This document shows, one piece after another, positions 18,431 to 27,970 of a stretch of 64,000 bases of DNA. The position numbers and the translations under genes are program-made. Every line of letters starts with the position of its first letter. Positions within the stretch are counted from its first letter, which is position 1. Location of the stretch: positions 1-64,000 of the forward strand of contig JAESQF010000085.1 of assembly GCA_016765295.1 (NCBI GenBank), read 5' to 3'. The notes beneath the pieces were generated by a model. The model worked only from the letters and a program-made list of their open reading frames with translations. It did no database searches and was not told where the DNA came from. This DNA is from Oleispira sp. (GTDB lineage: Bacteria > Pseudomonadota > Gammaproteobacteria > Pseudomonadales > Oceanobacteraceae).

Positions 18431-19762
18431 ATGGGAATCATAGCGCTCGGTATTAATCACAAAACGGCCCCGGTGGCAGTGCGTGAGAAAGTTTCGTTTG
18501 ATCCAGCCACCATGCCGGACGTTCTTCAGCAAGTGTTGCGTTCTCTATCGCCTGTGACTGAGGTATCGATTTTATCGACCTGCAATCGCACCGAAATTTA
18601 TTGTTCTTATGATAATGAGTGCGAGGGTGCGGATAAGCTTACTGGGCAAGCTTTAATTTCTTGGCTAAGTAAGCACCACGGTGTTGATGAGCAAGTCTTA
18701 CATGACTCATCTTATATCTATCATAATACGGATGCGGTTCAGCATATGATGCGAGTCGCCAGTGGCTTGGATTCCTTAGTTTTGGGTGAACCTCAAATTC
18801 TAGGTCAATTTAAATCTGCGTTTGCCGTTTCTCAGCAAGCGGGCACGACGGGTAGCAATCTAGGGCGATTATTTCGGCAAACGTTTACCGTTGCTAAAGA
18901 GGTGAGAACTAATACCGCAATTGGCCAAAACCCAGTATCGGTCGCGTTTGCTGCGGTTAGCATGGCAAAGCACATATTTTCCGATCTTGGTCAAAGTACG
19001 GCATTATTGATAGGTGCGGGTGAAACGATTGATTTGGTTGCTAAACACCTAAAAGATGCCGGTATAAAACAAATTATTGTGGCGAATCGCACCCTGGCGC
19101 GGGCGCAGAAATTGGCAGAACAGTTTCATGCTGAAGCCGTTTTGCTCGAAGATATTGCGCAAGAGCTACCGCGAGCAGACATCGTAATTTCATCCACCGC
19201 GAGTCCTTTACCCATATTAGGCAAGGGAACCGTAGAGCGAGCATTGAAAAAACGCCGCCACGCACCGATATTTATGGTAGATATCGCCGTGCCAAGAGAT
19301 ATTGAGCAAGAAGTAGGTGATTTAAATGACGTCTTTCTTTATACCGTTGATGATTTAAAAGATATAATCGAAGAAAATGTTAAGTCGCGTCAAGACGCCG
19401 CAGTACAAGCCGAACAATTGATTGTTTCGGGTGTAGAACGTTTTATGCGAGAATTGCGTTCGCTTGATGTGGTATCAATGGTGACGTCATTGCGAGGTCA
19501 TGTTGAATCTTTACGCGATGAATGTTTAATTAAAGCTCGCAAACAGTTAGCGAATGGCGATGATCCGGCTAAGGTATTACAGCAGTTCGCGCACATCTAT
19601 ACGAATAAAATATTGCACACTCCAACGAAGCAAATGCGTCAAGCCGGAGCCGAAGGCCAGCTTGAAGTAATGGATTGGGTACAAGAATTATTTCAACTCT
19701 CAAGTAGTACAGAAAACGATACTAGTGAGACTGAGACAGCAGAGAAGAATAAAGCAACATGA
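18431..19762 (+). CDS. hemA: Glutamyl-tRNA reductase
   Basis: 443 residues. HemA reduces Glu-tRNA(Glu) to glutamate-1-semialdehyde, the first step of C5-pathway haem synthesis. '[15 protein letters not shown]', the catalytic cysteine Cys51 in '[11 protein letters not shown]', '[17 protein letters not shown]' and the NADPH-domain '[17 protein letters not shown]' are all visible. The C-terminal dimerisation domain is complete with a Glu/Thr-rich tail. It overlaps prfA by 4 bp (ATGA). The spacer before it contains a TATACT -10-like box at 18362 with no good -35. Confidence 0.96.
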   Translation: MGIIALGINHKTAPVAVREKVSFDPATMPDVLQQVLRSLSPVTEVSILSTCNRTEIYCSYDNECEGADKLTGQALISWLSKHHGVDEQVLHDSSYIYHNTDAVQHMMRVASGLDSLVLGEPQILGQFKSAFAVSQQAGTTGSNLGRLFRQTFTVAKEVRTNTAIGQNPVSVAFAAVSMAKHIFSDLGQSTALLIGAGETIDLVAKHLKDAGIKQIIVANRTLARAQKLAEQFHAEAVLLEDIAQELPRADIVISSTASPLPILGKGTVERALKKRRHAPIFMVDIAVPRDIEQEVGDLNDVFLYTVDDLKDIIEENVKSRQDAAVQAEQLIVSGVERFMRELRSLDVVSMVTSLRGHVESLRDECLIKARKQLANGDDPAKVLQQFAHIYTNKILHTPTKQMRQAGAEGQLEVMDWVQELFQLSSSTENDTSETETAEKNKAT

Positions 19763-20847
19763 AGCAATCATTAGTACATAAGTTACAACATTTAAGTGAA
19801 CGATACGAAGAGATCGGTCACTTACTTGGGGATAATGAAATTATCTCTAATCAAGATAAATTCCGAACGTTATCAAAAGAATATGCTGAGCTGGAACCAG
19901 TGGTTCAGGCGTATGAATCTTTTACTCAAGCACAAGATGATTTATCTGAAGCTGAGCTGCTATTAAAAGACGAAGACCCTGAAATGCGCGAGATGGGCCA
20001 AGAAGAATTCAAATCGGCAAAAGTGACACTTGCGCGCTTAGAAGATGAATTACAGGTTCTATTATTACCAAAAGATCCAAACGATGGTCGTAACGTTATT
20101 TTAGAAGTGCGTGCGGGTACCGGTGGTGATGAAGCGGCTATTTTCTCAGGCGATTTATATCGCATGTATTCTCGTTATGCCGAAACTGCAGGCTTTCGTG
20201 TTGAAATATTAAGTACTAATACCGGTGATCACGGTGGTTATAAAGAAATCATTGCGCGTATATCTGGCACTGATGTTTATTCACAATTAAAGTTTGAATC
20301 CGGTGTTCATCGTGTACAGCGTGTACCCGAAACAGAATCTCAGGGACGAGTTCATACTTCTGCTTGCACGGTTGTAATTATGCCAGAAGTTGAAGAGGAA
20401 GACGCTATTGAAATTAAGAAAGCTGACTTACGGGTTGATACCTTCCGTGCGTCGGGTTCTGGTGGTCAGCACGTTAACAAAACCGATTCTGCGATTCGCT
20501 TAACTCACCTACCGACAGGATTTGTGGTTGAATGTCAGGATGAGCGTTCACAGCATAAAAACCGTGCTAAGGCGATGACGGTTCTTGCCAGTAGAATTAA
20601 TGATGCGGTCTTGCAAAAGCAGCAAGCAGAGCAAGCGGCGGAACGTAAAAGTTTGGTTGGCAGTGGAGATCGCTCAGAACGTATTCGCACGTACAATTAT
20701 TCACAAGGTCGAGTTACCGACCACCGAATTAACCTGACGCTTTATAAACTAGATGAAATCATGCAAGGGGATTTAGGCGCAGTATTGAAACCGTTAATAT
20801 TAGAACATCAAACGGAACAGTTAACGTCGCTAAGTTCGCAAAGCTAA
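19759..20847 (+). CDS. prfA: Peptide chain release factor 1
   Basis: 362 residues, normal. RF1 ends translation at UAA and UAG. The stop-codon recognition tripeptide is in '[10 protein letters not shown]' (PxT motif, here PET) and the peptidyl-transferase motif GGQ in '[18 protein letters not shown]'. The typical C-terminus '[17 protein letters not shown]' is present. It overlaps hemA by 4 bp. The methyltransferase gene prmC, which usually follows prfA and modifies this GGQ glutamine, is not here; rmuC follows instead. Confidence 0.96.
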   Translation: MKQSLVHKLQHLSERYEEIGHLLGDNEIISNQDKFRTLSKEYAELEPVVQAYESFTQAQDDLSEAELLLKDEDPEMREMGQEEFKSAKVTLARLEDELQVLLLPKDPNDGRNVILEVRAGTGGDEAAIFSGDLYRMYSRYAETAGFRVEILSTNTGDHGGYKEIIARISGTDVYSQLKFESGVHRVQRVPETESQGRVHTSACTVVIMPEVEEEDAIEIKKADLRVDTFRASGSGGQHVNKTDSAIRLTHLPTGFVVECQDERSQHKNRAKAMTVLASRINDAVLQKQQAEQAAERKSLVGSGDRSERIRTYNYSQGRVTDHRINLTLYKLDEIMQGDLGAVLKPLILEHQTEQLTSLSSQS

Positions 20848-20886
20848 CCTTGATTTAGCCAACGCCTAAAGCGAAAGGAATAATAA

Positions 20887-22215
20887 ATGGATTCTTTGAT
20901 GGGGCCGTTACTGTCAGACTATTGGGCTATTTTATTATTCTTTTCGCTGCTATTAATAGCTTGCTGCAGCGGTAGTCTATTTTTTGGCAAAGTATTAGGT
21001 AAAGAACTGGGTAAAGAGATCGGCAAAAAAGACGCTGAAAAAATCAGTCAGCAATTGCAGGTTGAGAATGCACTACTGAAACAGAAAGTGCAGACTCAGC
21101 AACAGCACAATCAAGAATTACGTCAGCAAGATCAGCAGCTTTTTAAGCAGCAGCAACGTCAGCAACAGCAAATATTTGAAAACCTTTCGCATAAAATATT
21201 CGAAGAAAAGCAGCAACAAAATAAACAAGGTTTAGAAACCATCCTCAATCCTTTCAAAGACCAGTTAGAAGGTCTACGCAAGAAAGTAGAAGATGTTCAC
21301 CTGCATGATGCTAAAGACCGAGCGGTACTCAAAACACAAATAAGTGAGTTGCATCGACTCAATCAAAATATCACCGATGAAGCCCGTGCGCTGACGAAGG
21401 CTTTGCGTGGGGATAAGAAAACCCAAGGTAATTGGGGCGAGTTAGTCCTTGAAACAGTATTAGAACGTTCTGGTTTACGCTTAGGGGAGGAATACGTTCG
21501 TGAGCAAAATCATAGAGCCGATGATGGTCAGAATTATCGCCCTGATGTGATTATTAACTTACCGGAAGGTAAGCATATAATCGTCGATGCTAAGGTTTCT
21601 CTAAATGCTTATAACGACTTTATCAATGCCGACGATGATGCAATTAAGGCACAGTTTTTAAAACAACATATTGATGCCATTCGCAATCATATCAAAAGTC
21701 TATCGGCGAAAGCCTATCAGCAATTGCCCAAGCTACATTCCCCTGACTTTGTTTTTATGTTTATGCCGATAGAACCCGCTTTTATGGTTGCTTTTCAGCA
21801 TGATGAAAAACTTTTTATGGATGCTTTTGATCAGCGTATCGTCGTCGTTACGCCGACGACGTTACTCGCCAGTTTACGCACAGTAGAAAGTTTATGGTCT
21901 ATCGAACGCCGTGGAAAAAGTGCCGATGAGCTGGCTGAACAAGCAAGTAAGGTTTATGACCGCTTGCGGATTGTAGTCGAGAAAATGGATAAACTAGGCA
22001 ATCAGTTAAATAGTGCGCAAAAGACCTACGACGAAACTTACAGCTCCCTCGCACAAGGTCGAGGTAATTTAGTGAGTACGGCTAATCAGTTTGTTGAATT
22101 AGGCGTGAGAATTAAAAAAGAAATTCCTCAGGCTAATATGAAAGAAGCTCAAATGAAAGAGGCTCAAATGAAAGAGGCTCAAATGAAAGAAGCACAAGTA
22201 GAGCGCGTAAAATAG
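20887..22215 (+). CDS. rmuC: RmuC family DNA recombination protein
   Basis: 442 residues. An N-terminal membrane helix (about 13-33, 'WAILLFFSLLLIACCSGSLFF') is followed by a Gln-rich coiled coil (about 45-125) and the RmuC nuclease-like domain (about 160-400) with 'TQGNWGELVLETVLERSGL', 'RPDVIINLPEGKHIIVDAKV' (PD-(D/E)xK-like DAKV) and 'FMFMPIEPAF'. RmuC limits recombination at inverted repeats. The C-terminus carries four tandem MKEAQ copies encoded by a 15-bp repeat, a lineage-specific addition. It takes the place usually held by prmC after prfA. Confidence 0.92.
   Translation: MDSLMGPLLSDYWAILLFFSLLLIACCSGSLFFGKVLGKELGKEIGKKDAEKISQQLQVENALLKQKVQTQQQHNQELRQQDQQLFKQQQRQQQQIFENLSHKIFEEKQQQNKQGLETILNPFKDQLEGLRKKVEDVHLHDAKDRAVLKTQISELHRLNQNITDEARALTKALRGDKKTQGNWGELVLETVLERSGLRLGEEYVREQNHRADDGQNYRPDVIINLPEGKHIIVDAKVSLNAYNDFINADDDAIKAQFLKQHIDAIRNHIKSLSAKAYQQLPKLHSPDFVFMFMPIEPAFMVAFQHDEKLFMDAFDQRIVVVTPTTLLASLRTVESLWSIERRGKSADELAEQASKVYDRLRIVVEKMDKLGNQLNSAQKTYDETYSSLAQGRGNLVSTANQFVELGVRIKKEIPQANMKEAQMKEAQMKEAQMKEAQVERVK
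22138..22197 (+). repeat. 15-bp tandem repeat (four copies) encoding MKEAQ at the RmuC C-terminus
   Basis: Four in-frame copies of ATGAAAGA(A/G)GC(T/A)CAA, near-identical in DNA. Copy-number change would alter the protein tail without shifting the frame. Confidence 0.95.
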
Positions 22216-22303
22216 AAGGAATGAAGTAGCTCATTAATCTGGAACTTATCATTAATATCTAGCTCAAAGATTAAAATTCACTGTTAGCCAGGATCGAAAA
22301 ATC

Positions 22304-22777
22304 ATGCAGCGCTTACTCCTCATTATCTCTTTATACTGTGTATTCCCTATTTCATTATTGTGGGCAGATAATATGAAAGCCTTTCCACCGGCGGAAGAAG
22401 GGCAAGTTCGTTATGTCATACAGCTAGAGACAAAAGCCGATGAAGATGCTTTTAAAGTTGAGCTGGTGATCGGTAAGGAGGTAACGATTGATAGTGAAAA
22501 TAGTTATTTCTTTGCCGGTCAAATCAAAACACAAAATATACCGGGCTGGGGTTTTACCCGTTACGTCTTAGATGACCTTGGGCCGATGGCTGGAACGTTA
22601 ATGGCCGTTCGTGATGAGGCAGAAAAAGTCGAGCGTTTTATTCCTCTGTTAGGTGCGCCTTACCTTGTGCGTTATAACTCGCGTTTGCCTATTGTGGTTT
22701 ATGCTCCTGAAGATGCGGAAGTGCGTTATCGCATTTGGTCGGCGGCTGAAAAATTAAATGAAATAGAACCTGGTTAA
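22304..22777 (+). CDS. eco: Ecotin-like periplasmic serine protease inhibitor
   Basis: 157 residues with a Sec signal peptide ending near 'ISLLWA'. The mature part matches ecotin: 'FPPAEEGQVRYVIQLETK', 'VELVIGKEVTIDSEN', 'IPGWGFTRYVLDDLGPMAGT' and 'LVRYNSRLPIVVYAPEDAEV'. Ecotins are dimeric inhibitors of trypsin-fold proteases. The reactive-site loop reads 'GTLMAVRDE' where E. coli has 'STMMACPDG', placing Leu99 at P1. Both disulfide cysteines of E. coli ecotin are absent; the only Cys lies in the signal peptide. It is 8 bp upstream of the TfoX_C gene. Confidence 0.88.
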   Translation: MQRLLLIISLYCVFPISLLWADNMKAFPPAEEGQVRYVIQLETKADEDAFKVELVIGKEVTIDSENSYFFAGQIKTQNIPGWGFTRYVLDDLGPMAGTLMAVRDEAEKVERFIPLLGAPYLVRYNSRLPIVVYAPEDAEVRYRIWSAAEKLNEIEPG

Positions 22778-22785
22778 ACCTATAT

Positions 22786-23103
22786 ATGGCGACAGCGAAG
22801 AAAAAACCACCTCGACTAAGAGACTTAAAAGGCTTTGGCCCTAAGAGTGAAGAAATTTTAGCCCGAGTGGATATGCACAGTGTAGAGCAGTTTTTAAGCT
22901 GTGACGGCTTTGAACTGTATGCTGCACTGAAGAAAACCGTGAAAGGTACTGGGCTTAATTCAATTTATGCCATTCTAGGTGCCCAGCAAGATGTACACTG
23001 GCAAGAGATCGCTCGCACGCAAAAATATGAAATCCTATTACGCCTAGACGACATGGGATTAGCTCCAGAAAAAGCGAGCAAAAAGAAACCAGCCAAAGAA
23101 TGA
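22786..23103 (+). CDS. TfoX/Sxy C-terminal-domain protein
   Basis: 105 residues. 'LRDLKGFGPKSEEILARVDM' and 'LNSIYAILGAQQDVHWQEIA' match the helical C-terminal domain of TfoX/Sxy competence regulators, which has a helix-hairpin-helix-like fold. The N-terminal TfoX domain is missing, so this is a stand-alone C-terminal domain with Lys-rich ends. It follows the ecotin gene by 8 bp and probably shares its transcript. Whether it affects competence is unknown; DNA binding is an inference. Confidence 0.75.
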   Translation: MATAKKKPPRLRDLKGFGPKSEEILARVDMHSVEQFLSCDGFELYAALKKTVKGTGLNSIYAILGAQQDVHWQEIARTQKYEILLRLDDMGLAPEKASKKKPAKE

Positions 23104-23201
23104 CTTAGCTACTTCACATGGCTGTCTTATTCCCTTTGGGTTAGAATATAGCCACTTCTCATCATTATTCTTCCCTCTATTTCTATACGATAGCGATTAG
23201 C

Positions 23202-23987
23202 ATGACAGACAACCCCTCTAATCTGAGCAATAAGCCTTCTTTAAGCTCTAATGATTTAAGCTCTGCCGACGATATTTATGCCGATAGTGCAGGCGAGCAA
23301 TTAGTCGGACAATTTACTTTTGACTCTGCAGTTGCTCGAGTTTTCCCTGACATGATTAGGCGCTCTGTCCCTGGTTATGCCGAGACAGTCGCTATGTCAG
23401 GGGTAATCGCCGGTGAGTATGCCCGTGATAATACTCAATTATATGATTTAGGCTGCTCACTGGGGGCTGTGACTTTAGCCATGCGTCACGGAGTGAAAGC
23501 AAAAGATTGTAAGATATTAGCTGTGGATAACTCCGAAGCCATGATAGAACAAGCAGGGCATTATTTAGCCTTGGATGATGGTAGCGTTGATGTAGAACTC
23601 GCCTGCGCAGATATTACCCAGATACGTATTGAAAATGCTTCCGTCGTCGCCCTCAATTATGTATTACAGTTTATACCCAAGGATCAGCGTCTAGGTTTGT
23701 TAAGCAATATTGCTCAAGGCTTGAATTTAGGCGGTGCTCTTATCCTATCGGAAAAAATCTGCTTTTCTGCGGATGAGCAGAAACTACAAGATAAACTACA
23801 TTTAGATTTTAAGCGCGCCAATGGTTATAGCGAGCTAGAAATTGCGCAAAAACGCAGCGCGATAGAAAACGTTTTAGTCCCTGAGACCGATGAGGATCAT
23901 GTTGCTCGCTTGCAGCAAGCAGGTTTTAGTCGGGTGATTCGCTGGTATCAATGTTTTAACTTCGTCTCTTATCTTGCGATAAAATAA
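23202..23987 (+). CDS. cmoA: Carboxy-S-adenosyl-L-methionine synthase
   Basis: 261 residues. CmoA turns SAM and prephenate into carboxy-SAM, used by CmoB for cmo5U34 in tRNA. The family start 'DIYADSAGEQLVGQFTFDSA', 'RVFPDMIRRSVPGYAE', the SAM loop 'YDLGCSLGAVTLAMR' and 'NYVLQFIPKDQR' are present. The first about 25 residues are Ser/Asn-rich and longer than in E. coli. cmoB follows after 38 bp. Confidence 0.96.
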   Translation: MTDNPSNLSNKPSLSSNDLSSADDIYADSAGEQLVGQFTFDSAVARVFPDMIRRSVPGYAETVAMSGVIAGEYARDNTQLYDLGCSLGAVTLAMRHGVKAKDCKILAVDNSEAMIEQAGHYLALDDGSVDVELACADITQIRIENASVVALNYVLQFIPKDQRLGLLSNIAQGLNLGGALILSEKICFSADEQKLQDKLHLDFKRANGYSELEIAQKRSAIENVLVPETDEDHVARLQQAGFSRVIRWYQCFNFVSYLAIK

Positions 23988-24025
23988 ATTCCTATACGCT
24001 TTAACGATTAATAAAGAACTTCATT

Positions 24026-25030
24026 ATGAATGTAGATGTATTCTCTTGGTTTGATGATGTGCAAACCGCCATGGCTGCAGAAGGCAGTTTATTAAAACCT
24101 TGGGCAGAGATTTTACCGCAGCAATTGCACGGTATTTTTAATGAAAAAGTACACGGAGATCAACAGCGTTGGTTAGATGCATTAGAGAGCCTACCAGCAA
24201 TTGAAAATGTCGCTATCGATCTTGAATTGGATCGAATTCAGCTTAGCAGTGATAGCATTAATGAAGACGTTGATGGTCAAGTGAAGGCCGGTTTGCAGCA
24301 ATTAGGCCCGTGGCGCAAAGGACCGTTTCAGTTTTTTGCTACTCATATTGATACCGAATGGCGCAGTGACTGGAAGTGGCAGCGCATCGTATCTCATCTT
24401 GCGCCATTAGAAGGACGCACTATTTTAGACGTAGGCTGTGGTTCGGGTTATCACATGTGGCGTATGCTAGGTGCCGGTGCGCAGCGTGTTGTGGGTATTG
24501 ATCCGTCGCGTTTGTTTCTCGCTCAGTTTCAAGCCTTTAAGCAATATGCGCAAACGGGGCAAGATAAATCTTTGAATATCGATTTATTACCGCTAAAAAT
24601 GGAAGATGTACCGCGGCCATTAAAAGCGTTTGATACCACCTTCTCTATGGGAGTTCTGTATCATAGAAAGTCGCCTTTAGATCATCTAGCGGAATTGAAA
24701 GATACGTTAAAGCCCGGTGGTCAACTGGTCCTAGAAACTTTGGTTATAGAAGGTGAGCTCGGCGAAGTATTAATGCCAGAAGATCGATATGCTCAGATGC
24801 GTAATGTTTGGTTTTTACCTAGCTGTGATACTTTACTACTGTGGGCTCGTCGTGCAGGGTTCAAGAACCCACGTATTGTAGAAAAAAATATAACGAGTTT
24901 AGATGAACAGCGTGCAACCGATTGGATGCAATATCAGTCGTTAACCGACTTTCTTGATAGTGAAGATAAAAGCAAAACACTTGAAGGCTATCCCGCACCG
25001 TTACGGGCAACACTTATCGCAGAGGCTTAA
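24026..25030 (+). CDS. cmoB: tRNA U34 carboxymethyltransferase
   Basis: 334 residues. CmoB transfers the carboxymethyl group of carboxy-SAM to 5-hydroxyuridine at position 34 of tRNAs, widening wobble decoding. Visible: 'GPWRKGPFQFFATHIDTEWR', the SAM motif 'GRTILDVGCGSGYHMWRM', 'FSMGVLYHRKSPLDHL' and 'MRNVWFLPS'. It is paired with cmoA, as in most gammaproteobacteria. Confidence 0.96.
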   Translation: MNVDVFSWFDDVQTAMAAEGSLLKPWAEILPQQLHGIFNEKVHGDQQRWLDALESLPAIENVAIDLELDRIQLSSDSINEDVDGQVKAGLQQLGPWRKGPFQFFATHIDTEWRSDWKWQRIVSHLAPLEGRTILDVGCGSGYHMWRMLGAGAQRVVGIDPSRLFLAQFQAFKQYAQTGQDKSLNIDLLPLKMEDVPRPLKAFDTTFSMGVLYHRKSPLDHLAELKDTLKPGGQLVLETLVIEGELGEVLMPEDRYAQMRNVWFLPSCDTLLLWARRAGFKNPRIVEKNITSLDEQRATDWMQYQSLTDFLDSEDKSKTLEGYPAPLRATLIAEA

Positions 25031-25128
25031 ATTCAAATTATTTAAGCTGTCAAATTGTTCGAATCTGTCATTACTGTCTACACTGAAATGAATACATAGT
25101 CTGAAATTCAGTATTGAGTGAGATTGCC

Positions 25129-25629
25129 ATGTCGGATATCGAAGAATTAAGTGATGAGCAGAGAATTAGCTTATTAGAAAATAAAGTCGGAAAAAATCGC
25201 ACGGTGATAACCATTGTTGCGTTAACACTCATCATTATTTTATCGGTGTCCATAACCGTCCTTATTCTGAAGCTACTTCATGTCGACGAGCCGTATGTTT
25301 CAAACTCGAGTTTTGAGCAGCAAGCATTACTGATATTGCAATTGCAAACTGACATTGTTGAGCATAAACAATTAATTTCAGCATTGACGCTGACTTATGA
25401 AAAAAGCCAAGTGGCTGCTTTCCAACAGAACCTGATCGAGCAAGAGCAAAGCTATCAAAGATTTTTGGCGGCATTAAAGGTGGGGATGTTTGACCTTGCT
25501 AAAATGATACAAGGTTCTCGTACTTGGTTGGATGTGTATAACGATAAACTGGATGACGCGAGTAATCTGAGTCGCCAGCGTGAGCAAAACTTACAGCGTT
25601 TATCGGCTACTAAGGTGCTGCTGGATTAA
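25129..25629 (+). CDS. Hypothetical single-pass membrane protein
   Basis: 166 residues from the ATG at 25129, which has GAGTGAG just upstream; the ORF track uses a TTG at 25114. One membrane helix ('VITIVALTLIIILSVSITVLIL', about residues 25-47) divides a short acidic cytoplasmic N-terminus from a helical, probably coiled-coil periplasmic part. No family recognised. Its end overlaps the convergent next gene by 4 bp. Confidence 0.7.
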   Translation: MSDIEELSDEQRISLLENKVGKNRTVITIVALTLIIILSVSITVLILKLLHVDEPYVSNSSFEQQALLILQLQTDIVEHKQLISALTLTYEKSQVAAFQQNLIEQEQSYQRFLAALKVGMFDLAKMIQGSRTWLDVYNDKLDDASNLSRQREQNLQRLSATKVLLD

Positions 25630-25943
25630 CCATCAACCCAAACTTCACGAATAGCTTCGCCAAAATCATCGTAGATGATTTTTTTTCTAGGGCGCTTATT
25701 TTGTACTGCTGATATTTGATTACCTGATTTCTTGCGCTCATCCACAGCATTTAATACATCCGTTAAAGGCGTTCTTTCTTGCTTGCCTTGATTGAACCCC
25801 GTGCTGCGTTCGTCTATCTTGCCATTGATTAAGCCACTTTCCCCTCGTTCGAACTCCTGCACAGCCCCCCCTTTATTTAGGTACTGCTCAACTTCATTAT
25901 TCATTTGTTGGCGGATTTCGCGCTTAGTTGGGCGTTTAGTCAT
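25626..25943 (-). CDS. Hypothetical small basic protein with a SutA-like motif
   Basis: 105 residues, rich in Lys, Arg and Gln. The N-terminal helix leads into 'EVEQYLNKGGAVQEFERGES', reminiscent of the 'FLxxGGKVQEI' segment of the Pseudomonas RNA-polymerase-binding regulator SutA and of small uncharacterised gammaproteobacterial proteins. The C-terminus 'RPRKKIIYDDFGEAIREVWV' is conserved-looking. No enzyme motif is present. The SutA link is a weak motif resemblance only. Confidence 0.6.
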   Translation of the reverse strand: MTKRPTKREIRQQMNNEVEQYLNKGGAVQEFERGESGLINGKIDERSTGFNQGKQERTPLTDVLNAVDERKKSGNQISAVQNKRPRKKIIYDDFGEAIREVWVDG

Positions 25944-26081
25944 ACGGGCTTAGTCATAGATAGTTGGTCATAAAGGTTGGTTATAATCATTATTAGTCTT
26001 ATCGAATAGTATAGGTAGATAATTGCTTTATTTAGTTAGTTTACCGTATATTTGTCGATTCATGTAATTAAGAGAATTTGA

Positions 26082-26387
26082 ATGAAAACGGCCCTGTCTA
26101 AAATTAGTCTCTATTTAACCTTTATCAGTATTTTCTTACTATCAGCCTGTACAGAGGAGTCAATGAATAAGTGGTCTCGCCAAGCGGATAACTTGCTAGG
26201 AAAGGACCTGAGAGTTTCCTATGTTGATGGTGGCAAGGTCGTGAAAAGTTGGACCGTTAAAGATGGGAAAATCACTACCGGCCGAGATGACCAAGGTCGC
26301 GCAATTGGTTATTACTATTTTTGGAGTGTTGAAACTGGTTATGTGCAGCTGCCGATAGAGCGGACCTTGATCGAAGAAATAAAATAA
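26082..26387 (+). CDS. Hypothetical small lipoprotein
   Basis: 101 residues with lipobox LSAC in 'IFLLSACTEESMNKW'. The mature about 80 residues contain 'DLRVSYVDGGKVVKSWTVKDG' followed by 'YYYFWSVETGYVQLPI', a beta-rich pattern. No family recognised. It precedes the DsbA-like gene by 39 bp and may share its transcript. Confidence 0.7.
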   Translation: MKTALSKISLYLTFISIFLLSACTEESMNKWSRQADNLLGKDLRVSYVDGGKVVKSWTVKDGKITTGRDDQGRAIGYYYFWSVETGYVQLPIERTLIEEIK

Positions 26388-26426
26388 TAAGATGAACCTT
26401 TAACTGTCGATAAGCACCAATATGAA

Positions 26427-27806
26427 ATGAAAAACAGACAAATAAAAAATAGCCTAATAAAAAACAGTCTAATAAAAAACATCCAGCCTTATGCTGCAAA
26501 AATCATTTCCAGTACTGCACTGCTTAATTTAAAGCGCTACTTATTTGAAAGTAAAAGACGTGTATTACGGCAACCTCATAAGATTGATGTTTATTTGCGC
26601 ATTAACGATCCGTATAGCTATCTACTCGTGCAGATACTGGCAGATTTTGAGCAGCGGTTTAAGGTGTCGATACAATTTAAAACCATTATGCAGCTACAAG
26701 ACGATATGTATCCAGAAGTGGGTATGTGGCATGACAATGGTTTTATTGATGCGACTCATCTTGCTCAATTGTATGGACTAAAGTTTCCTGCCCAGTCTCC
26801 TGATAACAATTTGATGCGAGTACAGCAGGGCACTCACTCTTTATTAAGGCTTGAATCTTTATCGCTAGAGGAGGGCTGTGATTGGCAGCAGATTAATTCA
26901 ATTTTTGCTCAGTATTGGTTTCAGCAAGGGCTTTCAAGTAATGATATTAGCCTGACAGACTCAATGTTAGTCGATCAATTGATAAATAATGAACAAGATT
27001 TAGCCAAGCAGGGGCATTATATGAGTGCCATGCTGCATTATGCGGGAGAGTGGTATTGGGGGCTTGACCGCCTCGACCATCTAGAAAAGCGATTGAATGG
27101 ACTCAATGCTCATCACGAAGCCAACAGCGCTGAAGTTTTATTCAATAAAACCTATGCGGATTTTTGTCGGCAGCCTAGGATAGCGGCTAGCCAAACAGAT
27201 AAGAAATTGGTGGTATTTTTCTCCATCCGCAGCCCTTATTCTCATCTTGGTTTACAGCAAGCCATAAAACTCGCGCAGCACTATCAGCTGGCATTAGAAA
27301 TAAAGCCCATCTTGCCAATGATTATGCGTGGTTTACCTGTGCCAAAAACAAAAAAAATGTACATATTTCACGATACTAAACGTGAAGCGGAAAAACTGGG
27401 CATTGATTATGGCTTTGTTGCTGACCCATTAGGGCAAGGTGTTGAAAATTGCTACCTTTTATTCAGTTATGCGCAAAGTTTAGGTTGCGAGCAGCAATTT
27501 GTATTAAATTATGCAAAGGCCGTCAATGCTCAGGGGATTCGCTCAGAGACAGACGCTGGCTTGAAGGTAATTGTGCAGCGCAGTGGCATGGATTGGGATT
27601 ATGCTAAATCAATATTACAGAACCCCGAGGCTGATAAAGAGTGGCGACAATGGGCGGAGAGTAATCGACTAGAAATGCTAGCTCTAGGATCTTGGGGGGT
27701 GCCCACATTTCAATACGGTGATCTGGTTCTATGGGGACAAGATAGAATCGGTATTATTGAGAGCGTAATACGTCAAGATCAGCTATTATTCTTGAGGGCT
27801 GGTTAA
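26427..27806 (+). CDS. Double DsbA-like thioredoxin-fold protein (HCCA isomerase / GST-kappa type)
   Basis: 459 residues made of two DsbA-like modules. Module 1 begins at 'IDVYLRINDPYSYLLVQIL' (about 52) and module 2 at 'KLVVFFSIRSPYSHLGL' (about 268), both with the 'xSPYS' pattern of 2-hydroxychromene-2-carboxylate isomerase / GST kappa. The second keeps the cis-proline end 'SWGVPTFQYGDLVLWGQDRI'. No CxxC is present at either active site, so a glutathione-linked or chaperone role is more likely than disulfide exchange. The N-terminus has a Lys/Asn/Ile-rich 15-bp repeat (NSLIK), so the true start is uncertain. Substrate unknown. Confidence 0.75.
   Translation: MKNRQIKNSLIKNSLIKNIQPYAAKIISSTALLNLKRYLFESKRRVLRQPHKIDVYLRINDPYSYLLVQILADFEQRFKVSIQFKTIMQLQDDMYPEVGMWHDNGFIDATHLAQLYGLKFPAQSPDNNLMRVQQGTHSLLRLESLSLEEGCDWQQINSIFAQYWFQQGLSSNDISLTDSMLVDQLINNEQDLAKQGHYMSAMLHYAGEWYWGLDRLDHLEKRLNGLNAHHEANSAEVLFNKTYADFCRQPRIAASQTDKKLVVFFSIRSPYSHLGLQQAIKLAQHYQLALEIKPILPMIMRGLPVPKTKKMYIFHDTKREAEKLGIDYGFVADPLGQGVENCYLLFSYAQSLGCEQQFVLNYAKAVNAQGIRSETDAGLKVIVQRSGMDWDYAKSILQNPEADKEWRQWAESNRLEMLALGSWGVPTFQYGDLVLWGQDRIGIIESVIRQDQLLFLRAG
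26442..26480 (+). repeat. 15-bp direct repeat encoding (I)K-N-S-L-(I) near the start of the DsbA-like gene
   Basis: Two and a half copies of ATAAAAAA(T/C)AG(C/T)CTA in frame immediately after the start codon region. Confidence 0.85.
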
Positions 27807-27970
27807 AAAATAGACAGTTGTGTGCGAAATCGACGGCTAATCACGCCAGAATGTGCATTCATTAAGGAAACTGTCGATGTTTTATCATTCTGACATAAAA
27901 CTCCATTACACTTGGCCCCGCATTCAGTAGAATGTCGGGTCTATGAGAACAATAAATAAAAGAGATAGTT

